Positions 18,280 to 26,727 of a stretch of DNA of 64,000 bases are shown piece after piece (the stretch's first letter is position 1; every line of letters begins with the position of its first letter). Origin of the DNA: Trinickia dinghuensis (GTDB lineage Bacteria > Pseudomonadota > Gammaproteobacteria > Burkholderiales > Burkholderiaceae). The stretch is taken from the NCBI RefSeq assembly GCF_003367175.1, contig NZ_QRGA01000015.1, positions 186,001 to 250,000 of the forward strand, read 5' to 3'. The notes under the pieces are model-generated. The model saw nothing but the letters and a program-made list of their open reading frames with translations, searched no databases and was not told the DNA's origin. The position numbers and the translations under genes were made by a program.

Positions 18280-18318
18280 TTGTAACAATTACAAGGCCTT
18301 ACAAGCCCTTACGAGCCT
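18280..18318. repeat. Inverted repeat plus three 10-bp direct repeats upstream of the phosphorelay operon
   Basis: TTGTAA-CAA-TTACAA spans 18280-18294. From 18289 three 10-bp units follow head to tail: TTACAAGGCC, TTACAAGCCC and TTACGAGCCT. The 10-bp period places the units on one face of the helix. The block lies about 105-140 bp before the kinase start at 18176 and just beyond the 3' end of the AraC gene. It could be a multi-site operator. Confidence 0.45.
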
Positions 18319-18347
18319 CTGCAGCGCGCAGCCTCCAACCCGCCAGC

Positions 18348-19367
18348 TCATGCGCGCCCGGTATTCACGGGGCGGTAGTCGGTCGGACGTGCGCCCGTCC
18401 ACTTCCGAAACGCGCGGTGAAACGCGCTCGGCTCTGCAAATCCGACGGCAACGGCAATATCGGCGATCGTTTGCCCCCCGCTCTGCAAGGCGGCAATCGC
18501 CATGTCGCGGCGCAGCGCATCCTTGATCGACTGATAGGTTTCGCCTTCGCGTTTGAGCTTGCGGCGCATCGTCGCCTCGGCGATGCGCAATTCCGCGGCC
18601 AGCGCGTCGGCGCCGGGCCATTCCGATATCGAACGCGAGCGTAGCGCTCGCCGCACCCGTGCGGCCAGCGAATCGGGATTGCGGTATTTGACGAGGAAGC
18701 TCGCCGGCGCATTGCGCAAGAACGTCTTCAGCGACTTCGGCGTTTGGATGACGGGCAGCTCCAGAAACGCTGGAGCCAGCTCGACATACGACTCGGATTC
18801 GCCGAAGCGTAAGTCGTCGCAAAACATCGAGCGGTATTCGTGGCCCGCCGCGGGCTCGGCGCAGCGAAAGCGCGCGGCACGAACGGGAATCCGGCGCCCG
18901 ACCAGCCAGCACACCACGCCATAGACGAGGATGAAATACGTGGCATAGGCAAACATCTCCTTATCGCCCACGCCTTCGTTGAGCCGATAGACCAGGCGCA
19001 CGCGCTCGCTCGTCGTGTCGACGTCCGCGCGCATGTCGTCGAGCACGAGCCGCATGAAGCCCGTGGTCCGCGCAATCGCCTGCGCACCGTTGCGCGCGGT
19101 GAGCGCCGCCTGGCACATCGCGATGAAGCTGCCGCTTCGCATCGCGTGCGAGTCCTGGCCGAAGAATTCGTCGTCGAGCCCGCTGCCGACCGCATTCCAC
19201 AGCGCGCCGTACTGCGCCGAGGATACGCGCGCCTGAGGCGAAGCCAGCAGTTGCGGGGAGATGCCGGCCTGCTCGAGCATCGGCGCGGGATCGACGCCGC
19301 AGCGCTCGACGCAGCGAATGGCTTCCTCGACGAGACTGACGGCGATAGTCCCTTTTTCTTTATCCAT
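18348..19367 (-). CDS. AraC-family transcriptional regulator, probable regulator of valine/isobutyrate catabolism
   Basis: This 339-residue protein has an N-terminal arabinose-binding-like sensor domain (about residues 20-205) and a C-terminal AraC HTH with ADALAAELRIAEATMRRKLKREG and IADIAVAVGFAEPSAFHRAFRKWTG. Members of this branch include OruR-like regulators of amino acid use. It diverges from the acyl-CoA dehydrogenase gene, and a 74-bp element in between recurs upstream of the mmsAB-containing operon. A role like that of MmsR is therefore inferred, although MmsR belongs to a different AraC subfamily. ATG 19367 precedes DKEKGTIAVSLVEEA. Confidence 0.88.
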   Translation of the reverse strand: MDKEKGTIAVSLVEEAIRCVERCGVDPAPMLEQAGISPQLLASPQARVSSAQYGALWNAVGSGLDDEFFGQDSHAMRSGSFIAMCQAALTARNGAQAIARTTGFMRLVLDDMRADVDTTSERVRLVYRLNEGVGDKEMFAYATYFILVYGVVCWLVGRRIPVRAARFRCAEPAAGHEYRSMFCDDLRFGESESYVELAPAFLELPVIQTPKSLKTFLRNAPASFLVKYRNPDSLAARVRRALRSRSISEWPGADALAAELRIAEATMRRKLKREGETYQSIKDALRRDMAIAALQSGGQTIADIAVAVGFAEPSAFHRAFRKWTGARPTDYRPVNTGRA

Positions 19368-19456
19368 GAATCGTTCCGGCGGGCAGTCGATGCACACACG
19401 CTCCGCTGGCCGCGATGCCCGGTGCCTCGATGCCCCACGCCTCCAATCACCCCGAT

Positions 19457-19530
19457 GGCAAATACGCTCACGACGATTGAGCGGCCTGAGCATCGAAAGC
19501 CGCCGCGAGCCTGCCTACACTTCGACGCGT
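19457..19530 (+). promoter_or_regulatory. 74-bp conserved regulatory element, copy 1
   Basis: This segment matches 30047-30120 without gaps at 60 of 74 positions. The mismatches cluster in two blocks. One is the 7-bp centre of the inverted repeat GCTCA-N7-TGAGC (19466-19482 here), the other a 10-bp spacer. Two 20-bp parts are nearly or fully identical, and a third TGAGC half-site follows the inverted repeat. TACACT at 19516-19521 is a likely -10 with no good -35, as expected at an activator-dependent promoter for the acyl-CoA dehydrogenase at 19587. Confidence 0.75.
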
Positions 19531-19586
19531 ATTCGGCTCGCCCTCCCGGCGCGCCATTTTGACCCATTTCGCAGGTTTGCGCCGCC

Positions 19587-20720
19587 ATGGACGAGTTCTA
19601 TACCGATGAACAACGGATGATCCGCGATGCCGCACGGCAGTTCGCGGCCGAATGCCTGGCGCCGCATGCCGCCGAATGGGACCGCGACGGCGCGTTGCCC
19701 GCTCACATCGTCGGGCAGATGGGCGAGCTCGGCTTGCTCGGCATGATGGTCCCGGCCGAGCTCGGCGGCACCTATACCGACTACGTCGCCTATGCGCTCG
19801 CCCTGGAGGAGATCGCGGCCGGCTGCGCTGCCTGCGCGACGATGATGAGCGTGCACAACTCGGTCGGCTGCGGGCCGATCCTGAAGTTCGGCACAGCCAA
19901 GCAACAAGCGCGTTGGCTCGCCGAGCTCGCGCTCGGCAAGACGATCGGCGCGTTTTGCCTGACCGAGCCGCATGCCGGCTCCGAGGCCAATAACCTGAGA
20001 ACGCGGGCCGTGCTGGAAGACGGCCGCTGGATCATCAACGGCAGCAAGCAATTCGTCACGAACGGCGGACGTGCCGGCGTGGCGATCGTCTTCGCCGTCA
20101 CCGATCCGGAACTCGGCAAGCGCGGGCTGTCGGCCTTCGTCGTGCCGACCGACACGCCGGGCTTCTCGGTCGGCCGGCCGGAGAACAAGCTCGGCATTCG
20201 GGCATCGGATACCTGTCCGATCACGCTCGAGGGCTGCGCCGTGCCGGAGGACAATCTGCTCGGCGAACGCGGCGAAGGGCTCAAGATCGCCTTGTCGAAC
20301 CTCGAGGGCGGGCGCATCGGGATTGCCGCTCAGGCCGTCGGCATCGCGCGGGCCGCGTTCGATGCCGCCCGTGCTTATGCCGGCGAGCGGATCCAGTTCG
20401 GCAAAGCCATCAAAGAGCATCAAGCGATCGCGCATATGCTCGCGGACATGGCCACGCGCCTGAACGCCGCCCGCCTGCTCGTCCATCACGCCGCCCGGCT
20501 GCGCAGCGCGGGCAAGCCTTGCCTGTCGGAGGCGTCGCAGGCGAAGCTCTACGCCTCGGAGGCGGCCGAGGAAGTCTGCTCCAAGGCGATCCAGATTCAC
20601 GGCGGCTACGGCTACCTGGCCGACTATCCGGTCGAGCGCCACTACCGCGACGCGCGGATCACGCAGATCTACGAAGGCACGAGCGAAGTTCAGCGGATGG
20701 TCATCGCCCGCCACCTCTGA
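19587..20720 (+). CDS. Acyl-CoA dehydrogenase, probable isobutyryl-CoA dehydrogenase
   Basis: This 377-residue flavoenzyme is of normal family length. It has [16 protein letters not shown] in the FAD-binding middle domain and [22 protein letters not shown] in the C-terminal helical domain. The catalytic Glu is in [10 protein letters not shown] (residue about 366). It should oxidise a short or branched acyl-CoA, passing electrons to ETF. The shared 74-bp element ties it to the valine operon at 30271-35954, which lacks its own isobutyryl-CoA dehydrogenase, so isobutyryl-CoA is the favoured substrate. A plain short-chain specificity cannot be excluded. Confidence 0.88.
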   Translation: MDEFYTDEQRMIRDAARQFAAECLAPHAAEWDRDGALPAHIVGQMGELGLLGMMVPAELGGTYTDYVAYALALEEIAAGCAACATMMSVHNSVGCGPILKFGTAKQQARWLAELALGKTIGAFCLTEPHAGSEANNLRTRAVLEDGRWIINGSKQFVTNGGRAGVAIVFAVTDPELGKRGLSAFVVPTDTPGFSVGRPENKLGIRASDTCPITLEGCAVPEDNLLGERGEGLKIALSNLEGGRIGIAAQAVGIARAAFDAARAYAGERIQFGKAIKEHQAIAHMLADMATRLNAARLLVHHAARLRSAGKPCLSEASQAKLYASEAAEEVCSKAIQIHGGYGYLADYPVERHYRDARITQIYEGTSEVQRMVIARHL

Positions 20721-20749
20721 GACACGGGGACATCGGGTCGGGCCGCGCA

Positions 20750-20786
20750 GGCGGGGCGGCGTACGCCATGCCGCGGCCGCCCCGCC
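20750..20786 (+). terminator. GC-rich hairpin after the acyl-CoA dehydrogenase gene
   Basis: GGCGGGGCGGC (20750-20760) pairs perfectly with GCCGCCCCGCC (20776-20786) across a 15-base loop, 30 bp after the stop codon. No T-run follows, so a classical intrinsic terminator is doubtful; it may stabilise the 3' end. Confidence 0.4.
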
Positions 20787-21021
20787 GCGCGGGCCCGCCC
20801 TTCAGCCCCTGGCCGCATCGGTACTATTCGGTTGTAGAAGCTGTCACGTTGCCTCGCGGCGAGAAACTGACGGCCGTCAACCAGCGGTTAGCGATCCGTC
20901 TATCGAAGGCGCAGCGTGCTCCGCGGGCTCCCCACGGGCCATGAAGGGCGCCGCAAAACACGTGTTTCAATGCTATATTCGGCGCTCCTCGCATACTGAT
21001 CCGCGCCAATTCGCTCAAACC

Positions 21022-21606
21022 ATGCAGGACACGCCGAACAAGCCCTCGTGGCCGGATGCCGATGAGGCACGTCGCGCAAATCTCAACGCCATCTTGCTGC
21101 GGATTGCGGAAGGAAGCCGACCTGCCTTTACGGATTTCTATGAACTCACCGCGGCGCATGTATTTGCCGTCATCGTGCGCATGGTTCGCGACCGCGGAGA
21201 AGCGGAGGATTTGCTGCAGAACGTCTACATGAATGCGTGGCGGCGCGCGGATAGCTTCGATCCGAAACGCGGCAGCGCGATGACCTGGCTTGTCACGCTG
21301 GCACGCCACCGTACAATCGACCGCATGCGCGAGCACCGCGAAACGCAGATCGACGAGCAACAAGTCGCCTTGATCGAGGACGACTCCCCCACCCCGGTGG
21401 ACGCCGCTCAAGGGAGCGAAGAGCGGCAGCGGCTCGAACGATGCATGAAGGCGTTGGAGGCCAAACAGCGCGGCGCAATAAGGGAAGCCTTCTTTGGAGG
21501 AGCGACCTACAATGAATTGGCCGAGCGCCATCACGTGCCGCTCGGCACCATGAAAAGTTGGGTCCGTCGAAGCCTCATGCAACTTAAAGTGTGTCTCGAG
21601 AGATGA
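21022..21606 (+). CDS. ECF-family RNA polymerase sigma factor
   Basis: This 194-residue protein has sigma region 2 (FYELTAAHVFAVIVRMVRDR, AEDLLQNVYMNAWRRADSFD) and region 4 (YNELAERHHVPLGTMKSWVRRS). The order with the next gene matches SigK/RskA-type pairs. ATG 21022 is preferred; an in-frame ATG at 20941 would add 27 atypical residues. Its stop overlaps the anti-sigma ATG as ATGA. It most likely transcribes its own operon of lipid-modification genes. The inducing stress is not visible; related operons in other proteobacteria respond to singlet oxygen. Confidence 0.92.
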   Translation: MQDTPNKPSWPDADEARRANLNAILLRIAEGSRPAFTDFYELTAAHVFAVIVRMVRDRGEAEDLLQNVYMNAWRRADSFDPKRGSAMTWLVTLARHRTIDRMREHRETQIDEQQVALIEDDSPTPVDAAQGSEERQRLERCMKALEAKQRGAIREAFFGGATYNELAERHHVPLGTMKSWVRRSLMQLKVCLER

Positions 21607-22328
21607 ACACGTCCGACCAACCCTCCGACGGCCTACGCTGCGCCGAGTATGCCCTCGGCGTACTCGATCGAGACTCGCGACGCGCACTCGAACTCGAAGC
21701 AGACCGTGAGCCCGCCATCCGAGCGACCCTCGACACATGGCTTGCGCGTTTTACCGTGCTTGCCGAAGACCTACCAGGCCTTAATCCGCCGGCTCGCGTA
21801 TGGACTCGAATCACGCGTGACCTCGGCTTTCCACACGCCGATTCGGCCGCTGCCGCGCGCGGCCAATGGTGGAACAACCTGCCGTTATGGCGTTGGCTTG
21901 GCGCAGGCGCTACCGCCGCCGCCCTAGCGTCGGCAGCCGTCAACATCGTGGTGCTGCGCGGCACGCAGCAGCCGGCTGCCGTGCAAAATGGCTATATCGT
22001 CGCGACGCTCGCCCACGGCAACGGTGCGGCACATTGGACTGCAACGGTGGATGTCAAGCGCGCCCGAATGGTGATCGTCACGGCCAACGCGCCGCAAATC
22101 GCCGCGGATCGCTCGACGGAGCTGTGGCTGATAGCGCCGGGCGCCAAACCCGTTGCGCTCGGACTGATTCCAGCACAAGGCCCAGCCTCAATTCCACTGC
22201 CGCCGCGAATTCTCACGCAGATCAATACGCAAGCGGTGCTGGCAGTATCCGTCGAACCCCACGGCGGGTCGCCCTCCGGCCAGCCCACCGGACCCGTGAT
22301 CGCCACGGGCGCCTTGCACGCGGTCTGA
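21603..22328 (+). CDS. Anti-sigma factor, RskA-like
   Basis: This 241-residue single-pass membrane protein has an N-terminal cytoplasmic helical domain (CAEYALGVLDRDSRRALE), a transmembrane helix near residues 99-122 and a periplasmic RskA-like domain (TVDVKRARMVIVTA, STELWLIAPGAKPVALG). No zinc-binding H-x3-C-x2-C motif is present, so it is not a ChrR-type ZAS protein. It should sequester the ECF factor encoded just upstream, to which it is coupled by a 4-bp overlap. Confidence 0.88.
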   Translation: MNTSDQPSDGLRCAEYALGVLDRDSRRALELEADREPAIRATLDTWLARFTVLAEDLPGLNPPARVWTRITRDLGFPHADSAAAARGQWWNNLPLWRWLGAGATAAALASAAVNIVVLRGTQQPAAVQNGYIVATLAHGNGAAHWTATVDVKRARMVIVTANAPQIAADRSTELWLIAPGAKPVALGLIPAQGPASIPLPPRILTQINTQAVLAVSVEPHGGSPSGQPTGPVIATGALHAV

Positions 22329-22340
22329 AGCCGGCGGGAT

Positions 22341-22360
22341 GCCGGCGCAAAGGCGCCGGC
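22341..22360 (+). terminator. Hairpin between anti-sigma and DUF1295 genes
   Basis: GCCGGCGC and GCGCCGGC form a perfect 8-bp stem with an AAAG loop, 13 bp after the anti-sigma stop. No T-run follows. It may act as a processing or partial termination point separating regulator and enzyme expression. Confidence 0.4.
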
Positions 22361-22462
22361 CCGCATGCCGATGCGCGCGGCAAAAATTGACCTCGCCCGA
22401 TGCATCCCTTGTCGGTCCTCGCTCGTATCTAAGGGGAGACCGTTATAGGGAGCCGTCACCCC

Positions 22463-23284
22463 GTGCCTCCTGTCGCCATTGTCGCCATTGTCGCTATTGT
22501 CGCTATTGCGGCCTGCGCGCTTGCGTTCGCGTTCTTCGTCGTCTGGTTATTGCAGTTGCGCACCTGCAACGCGAACATGATCGACCCGGCATGGGCTGCC
22601 GGCATCGGCATGGTTGCGATTTTTGTCGCCATTGCGGGCACTGGTGCCGTCGCGAACCGCATTGTCGTTGCAATCGGCGGGGCGGCTTGGGGAAGCCGCC
22701 TGACGGTCCATCTTTGGCGCCGCAACTATCGCAAACCCGAAGACCCGCGCTATCGTCAGTTTCGCGACAACTGGGGGCGCTCGGCCACACGCAATTTGTT
22801 CTGGTTGTTTCAGCTGCAGGCACTAACGGCACTGCTACTTGCAGTGGCGTTCTTCGTGCCTGCCTCCTCAATGCAAGCGGCGTCCCGCGCCCGGATTTTG
22901 GGAGCCGCCGCTGTATGGGCTGTCGCGGTCGGCGGTGAAGCATTGGCCGATCGTCAACTCGCACGATTCATCGCCGATGAGAACCATCGCGGGCAAGTTT
23001 TAAGCGTGGGCCTTTGGCGCTACTCGCGCCATCCAAATTATTTTTTCGAATGCCTTCACTGGCTCGCATACACGGTGCTTTCCATCGGCTTGCCTTGGGG
23101 ATGGCTGACCGTCACACCACCGCTACTGATGGCATGGCTCCTGATGAAAGTGTCCGGCCTGCCGCTGCTCGAAGCGCGGCTCGCGGCCACGCGCGCCGGT
23201 TACAGCGACTACATGCGCACCACTAGCCCGCTGATCCCTTGGCCGCCGACGCGCAGCGCTAGCGCCCACGATGAACGTCACTAA
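22463..23284 (+). CDS. DUF1295 (steroid 5-alpha-reductase-like) integral membrane protein
   Basis: This 273-residue protein has about six to seven hydrophobic segments. It carries the family block around RYSRHPNYFFECLHWLAY and a C-terminal VSGLPLLEARLAATR-x-GY-x-DY segment. DUF1295 proteins resemble steroid reductases and isoprenylcysteine methyltransferases and sit in the inner membrane. The GTG start at 22463 follows AGGGAG. The first codons contain four 9-bp tandem repeats encoding V-A-I units. As part of the ECF operon it probably acts on fatty acyl chains; its reaction is unknown. Confidence 0.85.
   Translation: MPPVAIVAIVAIVAIAACALAFAFFVVWLLQLRTCNANMIDPAWAAGIGMVAIFVAIAGTGAVANRIVVAIGGAAWGSRLTVHLWRRNYRKPEDPRYRQFRDNWGRSATRNLFWLFQLQALTALLLAVAFFVPASSMQAASRARILGAAAVWAVAVGGEALADRQLARFIADENHRGQVLSVGLWRYSRHPNYFFECLHWLAYTVLSIGLPWGWLTVTPPLLMAWLLMKVSGLPLLEARLAATRAGYSDYMRTTSPLIPWPPTRSASAHDERH
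22472..22507 (+). repeat. Four tandem 9-bp repeats in the start of the DUF1295 gene
   Basis: GTCGCCATT occurs twice, followed by two copies of GTCGCTATT, giving an in-frame V-A-I ladder in the first transmembrane segment. Copy-number change would alter helix length in steps of three residues without breaking the frame. Confidence 0.7.
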
Positions 23285-23312
23285 CACGTAAAACGTAAAA
23301 GGAGCGCTCCTC

Positions 23313-24425
23313 ATGGGGACGATATCGAACGACCCAGGTATCGTGCGGCCGATCAACGATCATTGGGCCATTCGTTGCTGTGAACGAGGGCTCGTGCCTG
23401 ACGTGCTCGTGCGTGCCGGCATGCGCCGGCTGATGCGCGCCCGTTTGCGCGACGAAGGCGCGGACGATCCCGAGCGCGGCGCGGAATCGTTCCATCGGTT
23501 GCTGAACGACTTGCGGACGATGCCGATCGCCGTTGAAACGCGCGCCGCAAATGCCCAGCATTATGAAGTGCCCGCTGCCTTTTTTGAGGCCCATCTCGGG
23601 CCCAACATGAAGTATTCCTGCGGTTACTACGCGCGCGGCGACGAGAGCCTATCGGAAGCCGAGGAGGCCATGCTCGAATGCTATGTGAAGCGGGCCGGCC
23701 TCGCGGACGGCCAGCGCATCCTCGATCTCGGCTGTGGCTGGGGATCGCTTACGTTATGGCTCGCACAGCGTTTTCCGTCGGCGCAAGTCGTCGCGCTGTC
23801 GAACTCGCAGGGTCAGCGATCCTTCATCGAGCGCCTGGCGAAACACCGCAAGCTCGACAACATACGCGTGCTGACCGGCGATATCGTGAGTTTCGACTTC
23901 CCGGAACGTGACCGCGATTTCGACCGGATTCTGTCGATAGAGATGTTCGAGCACATGAAGAACTATGGCTTGCTCCTCGCGAAAATCGCGCGCTGGCTGA
24001 ACGATGACGGGCAGCTTTTCGTCCATATTTTTGCGCACCGCACGCTCGCTTATCATTTCGCGCCCCGCGACGAAACCGATTGGATGACGCGTCATTTCTT
24101 CACCGGAGGCACGATGCCGTCGGCCGCGCTGCTGCTGAACTTCCAGGACGATCTGCGCGTCGCGCGGCAATGGTGGATCAGCGGCAACCACTATGCGCGC
24201 ACCGCGCATCAATGGCTTGAATCGCTCGACGCAGGGCGCGAGCGCATCCTCGCAATCTTCACCGAAATCTATGGCCGCGACGCCGCGCTTTGGTTTCGGC
24301 GCTGGCGCATGTTCTACATGGGTGTCGCCGAACTCTTCGGTTATGCACATGGAAATGAATGGGGCGTCGCGCACTACTTGTTCGAAAAGCGGAAGAAGGA
24401 ACGTCTCGATCGGACCGAGGCTTAG
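23313..24425 (+). CDS. CFA-synthase-family SAM-dependent methyltransferase (first copy)
   Basis: This 370-residue protein has the SAM-binding motif LDLGCGWGSLTLWLA, the upstream HYEVPAAFFEAHLGPNMKYSCGYY block and SIEMFEHMKNYG with its conserved Glu. It lacks the first part of the lipid-binding domain seen in full-length CFA synthases, so it is the shorter, more divergent of the two copies in this operon. It should transfer a methyl or methylene group to an unsaturated acyl chain in a phospholipid. The GGAGCG site precedes ATG 23313, 28 bp after the DUF1295 gene. Confidence 0.85.
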   Translation: MGTISNDPGIVRPINDHWAIRCCERGLVPDVLVRAGMRRLMRARLRDEGADDPERGAESFHRLLNDLRTMPIAVETRAANAQHYEVPAAFFEAHLGPNMKYSCGYYARGDESLSEAEEAMLECYVKRAGLADGQRILDLGCGWGSLTLWLAQRFPSAQVVALSNSQGQRSFIERLAKHRKLDNIRVLTGDIVSFDFPERDRDFDRILSIEMFEHMKNYGLLLAKIARWLNDDGQLFVHIFAHRTLAYHFAPRDETDWMTRHFFTGGTMPSAALLLNFQDDLRVARQWWISGNHYARTAHQWLESLDAGRERILAIFTEIYGRDAALWFRRWRMFYMGVAELFGYAHGNEWGVAHYLFEKRKKERLDRTEA

Positions 24426-24586
24426 GCATCTCCCACCCAAAGCTCCGTAGTTGCGCGCTTGTTCATCGCTGTTAACGGCTGTTCGCCGTTACATCGATGA
24501 GATCGATGGGTTGCTGCATCCCCACGCGCGGCTCGTACGTATTTGCGAGGACAGTCCAGATACCGGCAAGAGGAGAGCGATCGACC

Positions 24587-25894
24587 ATGCAGATAGAACG
24601 CGCCGAAATGCGGCAAGACGCGAGAATAGCCATCGTGGGCGCCGGCATTGCCGGGTTAGCCAGCGCCTACCTGCTTGCGCGCCGGTATCGCGTCACGCTC
24701 TTCGAAGCGGCCCCGCATTTGGGAGGGCACACCCATACCGTCGACGTCGAACTCGAGGGATCGAGCCATCCGGTCGATACGGGTTTTCTGGTATTCAACG
24801 ACCGCACTTACCCCAATCTCATCGCGCTGTTCGATGAGATTGGCGTGAAGGCGCATCGAACCGATATGTCGTTTTCGGTATCGCTCGACGGCGGCCAGCT
24901 CGAGTGGGCCGGGACTAACCTCAATACTGTATTTGCGCAGCGACGCAATTTGTTTTCGCCAAACTTCCTCGGCATGCTGAGGGACATACTGCGGTTTAAC
25001 GCATCGGCACATGAGCATTTGCAAAGCGCGGCCCGCAATCGATGGTCAGTCGGCGAATTGCTGCTCGACGGTGGTTACGGGGTACCCTTTCAGCGCCACT
25101 ACCTGTTGCCGATGGCGTCCGCCATCTGGTCGAGCGCGGCCAACGATATCCTGCGCTTTCCGGCTGTCAGCTTCTTGCGTTTTTGCCTTAACCACGCATT
25201 ATTGCAAGTCAATGGTCGCCCCGCGTGGAGAACCGTCGCCGGCGGCGGCCGGGAGTACGTCAGGCGCATCGCTGCCACCCTCGACGACGTACGCGTCGAC
25301 ACCCCCGTGCGTGCGGTCACGCGCGACGCGGGCGGCGTCACTGTAATGACCGATTCGGCCGGCGCGGAGCGCTTCGACGCGGTCGTGCTGGCGAGCCACG
25401 CACCCACGAGCCTGCGCTTGCTCTCCGACGCCGACGACATGGAGCGGCGCGTGCTCGGAGCCGTGCGGTATCAGCGTAACGTCGCGATGCTGCATACCGA
25501 CACGCGCTTGTTGCCGCGGCGCCGGCGCGTCTGGTCGGCTTGGAACTATCTAAGCACGCACAGCCAGCACCGCAGCAGCGATGCACAGCCCGCGTGTGTC
25601 AGCTATCTGCTCAATCAACTGCAGCCGTTGCCCTTCCGCACGCCCGTGATCGTAACGCTGAATCCGACCGAAGCGCCCGCCCCCGAACACGAAATCGGCT
25701 GCTACGAATACGAGCATCCGCTGCTCGATCTGGCTTGCGTCGACGCCCAGCAGCGCTTGCCGGACATTCAAGGCCGTCGGAGCACGTGGTATGCGGGCGC
25801 CTGGACCGGCTATGGATTCCACGAGGATGGCCTGAAATCGGCATTGCGGATCGCGCACAGCTTCGATGTGGCGCCCTCGTGGGCATCGCTATGA
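24587..25894 (+). CDS. FAD-dependent amine-oxidase/desaturase-like oxidoreductase
   Basis: This 435-residue flavoprotein has an N-terminal Rossmann motif IAIVGAGIAGLASAYLLA (residues 13-30), the FEAAPHLGGHTHTV segment and a C-terminal FAD motif in WYAGAWTGYGFHEDG. It belongs to the NAD/FAD-dependent amine oxidase group routinely found beside DUF1365 and CFA-like genes. Acting on a lipid chain fits the neighbours. ATG 24587 is chosen for the strong AGAGGAGAG before it. It overlaps the DUF1365 ATG by four bases. Confidence 0.88.
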   Translation: MQIERAEMRQDARIAIVGAGIAGLASAYLLARRYRVTLFEAAPHLGGHTHTVDVELEGSSHPVDTGFLVFNDRTYPNLIALFDEIGVKAHRTDMSFSVSLDGGQLEWAGTNLNTVFAQRRNLFSPNFLGMLRDILRFNASAHEHLQSAARNRWSVGELLLDGGYGVPFQRHYLLPMASAIWSSAANDILRFPAVSFLRFCLNHALLQVNGRPAWRTVAGGGREYVRRIAATLDDVRVDTPVRAVTRDAGGVTVMTDSAGAERFDAVVLASHAPTSLRLLSDADDMERRVLGAVRYQRNVAMLHTDTRLLPRRRRVWSAWNYLSTHSQHRSSDAQPACVSYLLNQLQPLPFRTPVIVTLNPTEAPAPEHEIGCYEYEHPLLDLACVDAQQRLPDIQGRRSTWYAGAWTGYGFHEDGLKSALRIAHSFDVAPSWASL

Positions 25895-26727
25895 CACACG
25901 GGCCGATTCCCGCCGACCGTGCACCGGCGCGACTGCTCACGGGCCACGTGACGCATGCTCGCCTGAAACCGGTCACGCACCGCTTCGACTATCGCGTGTT
26001 TTATGTGAGCGTCGACCTCGCCCGGCTCGCGCAGGTCCGGCGCTGGTGGTTCGGTATCGATCGGTGGGCGCCTCTTGCTCTCGTGACATCGGACTTCGGA
26101 CCGCGCGACGGGCGCTCGCTCGATGTCTGGATGCGAGGACTGCTCGTCGACGCGGGCATCCCTGCGGACGGCGAAATCTGGCTGCAGACCCTTCCGCGTC
26201 TATTCGGCTATGCCTTCAATCCGGTGAGCTTCTGGTTTTGCCATGACCGCTCGGGCGCATTGCGCGCGCTCTATGCCGATGTGCGCAACACGTTCGGCGC
26301 GCACCACGGCTATCTGCTCAGCGCTCCCGGGCACGCGCCCATCGTCAACGACACGGTGCTCACGTGCCGAAAAACGTTTCACGTTTCGCCTTTCTGTCAT
26401 GTAAAGGGGCAATACGCGTTTCACGTGCGTCGCGACGGCGATCGCACCGCCGTTGCCATCGATTACGGCGATGGCGACGGCCCGCTGTTGTGTACCTCGC
26501 TTATGTTGCGCAGCGGACGGTTCACGGGCGCGCTCGTGCTGAAAGCGCTGGCCGAGCAACCGCTCGGCATTGTTGGCGTGATGACCCGTATCTATTGGCA
26601 GGCACTGCGGCTATGGCTCAAGCGCACGCCTTTTTACGGCGCTCACCCCCGTACCGATGCGGCGGACGCAACATCGTGTCCTTCGGATTCGCATTCCAAG
26701 TTGCTAGACGACGAGACCCCGTCATGA
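25891..26727 (+). CDS. DUF1365 family protein
   Basis: This 278-residue protein carries the DUF1365 signatures TGHVTHARLKPVTHRFDYRVFY, LFGYAFNPVSFWFCHD, VRNTFGAHHGYLL and FHVSPF. The fold and reaction are unestablished as far as I know. Constant linkage to a flavin oxidase and CFA-like methyltransferases suggests an accessory role in lipid modification. Start and stop overlap both neighbours as ATGA, so expression is tightly coupled. Confidence 0.88.
   Translation: MTHGPIPADRAPARLLTGHVTHARLKPVTHRFDYRVFYVSVDLARLAQVRRWWFGIDRWAPLALVTSDFGPRDGRSLDVWMRGLLVDAGIPADGEIWLQTLPRLFGYAFNPVSFWFCHDRSGALRALYADVRNTFGAHHGYLLSAPGHAPIVNDTVLTCRKTFHVSPFCHVKGQYAFHVRRDGDRTAVAIDYGDGDGPLLCTSLMLRSGRFTGALVLKALAEQPLGIVGVMTRIYWQALRLWLKRTPFYGAHPRTDAADATSCPSDSHSKLLDDETPS

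Noticed and set aside
16470..18644. 724-codon open frame antisense to the CHASE3 kinase and AraC gene
   Set aside because: Composition is Arg/His/Gln-rich, and it runs opposite two well-supported genes and through their intergenic region.
20998..21003. TGATCC resembling the -35 of RpoE/ChrR-type ECF promoters
   Set aside because: It lies only 19 bp before the sigma start codon, and no matching -10 fits before the ATG.
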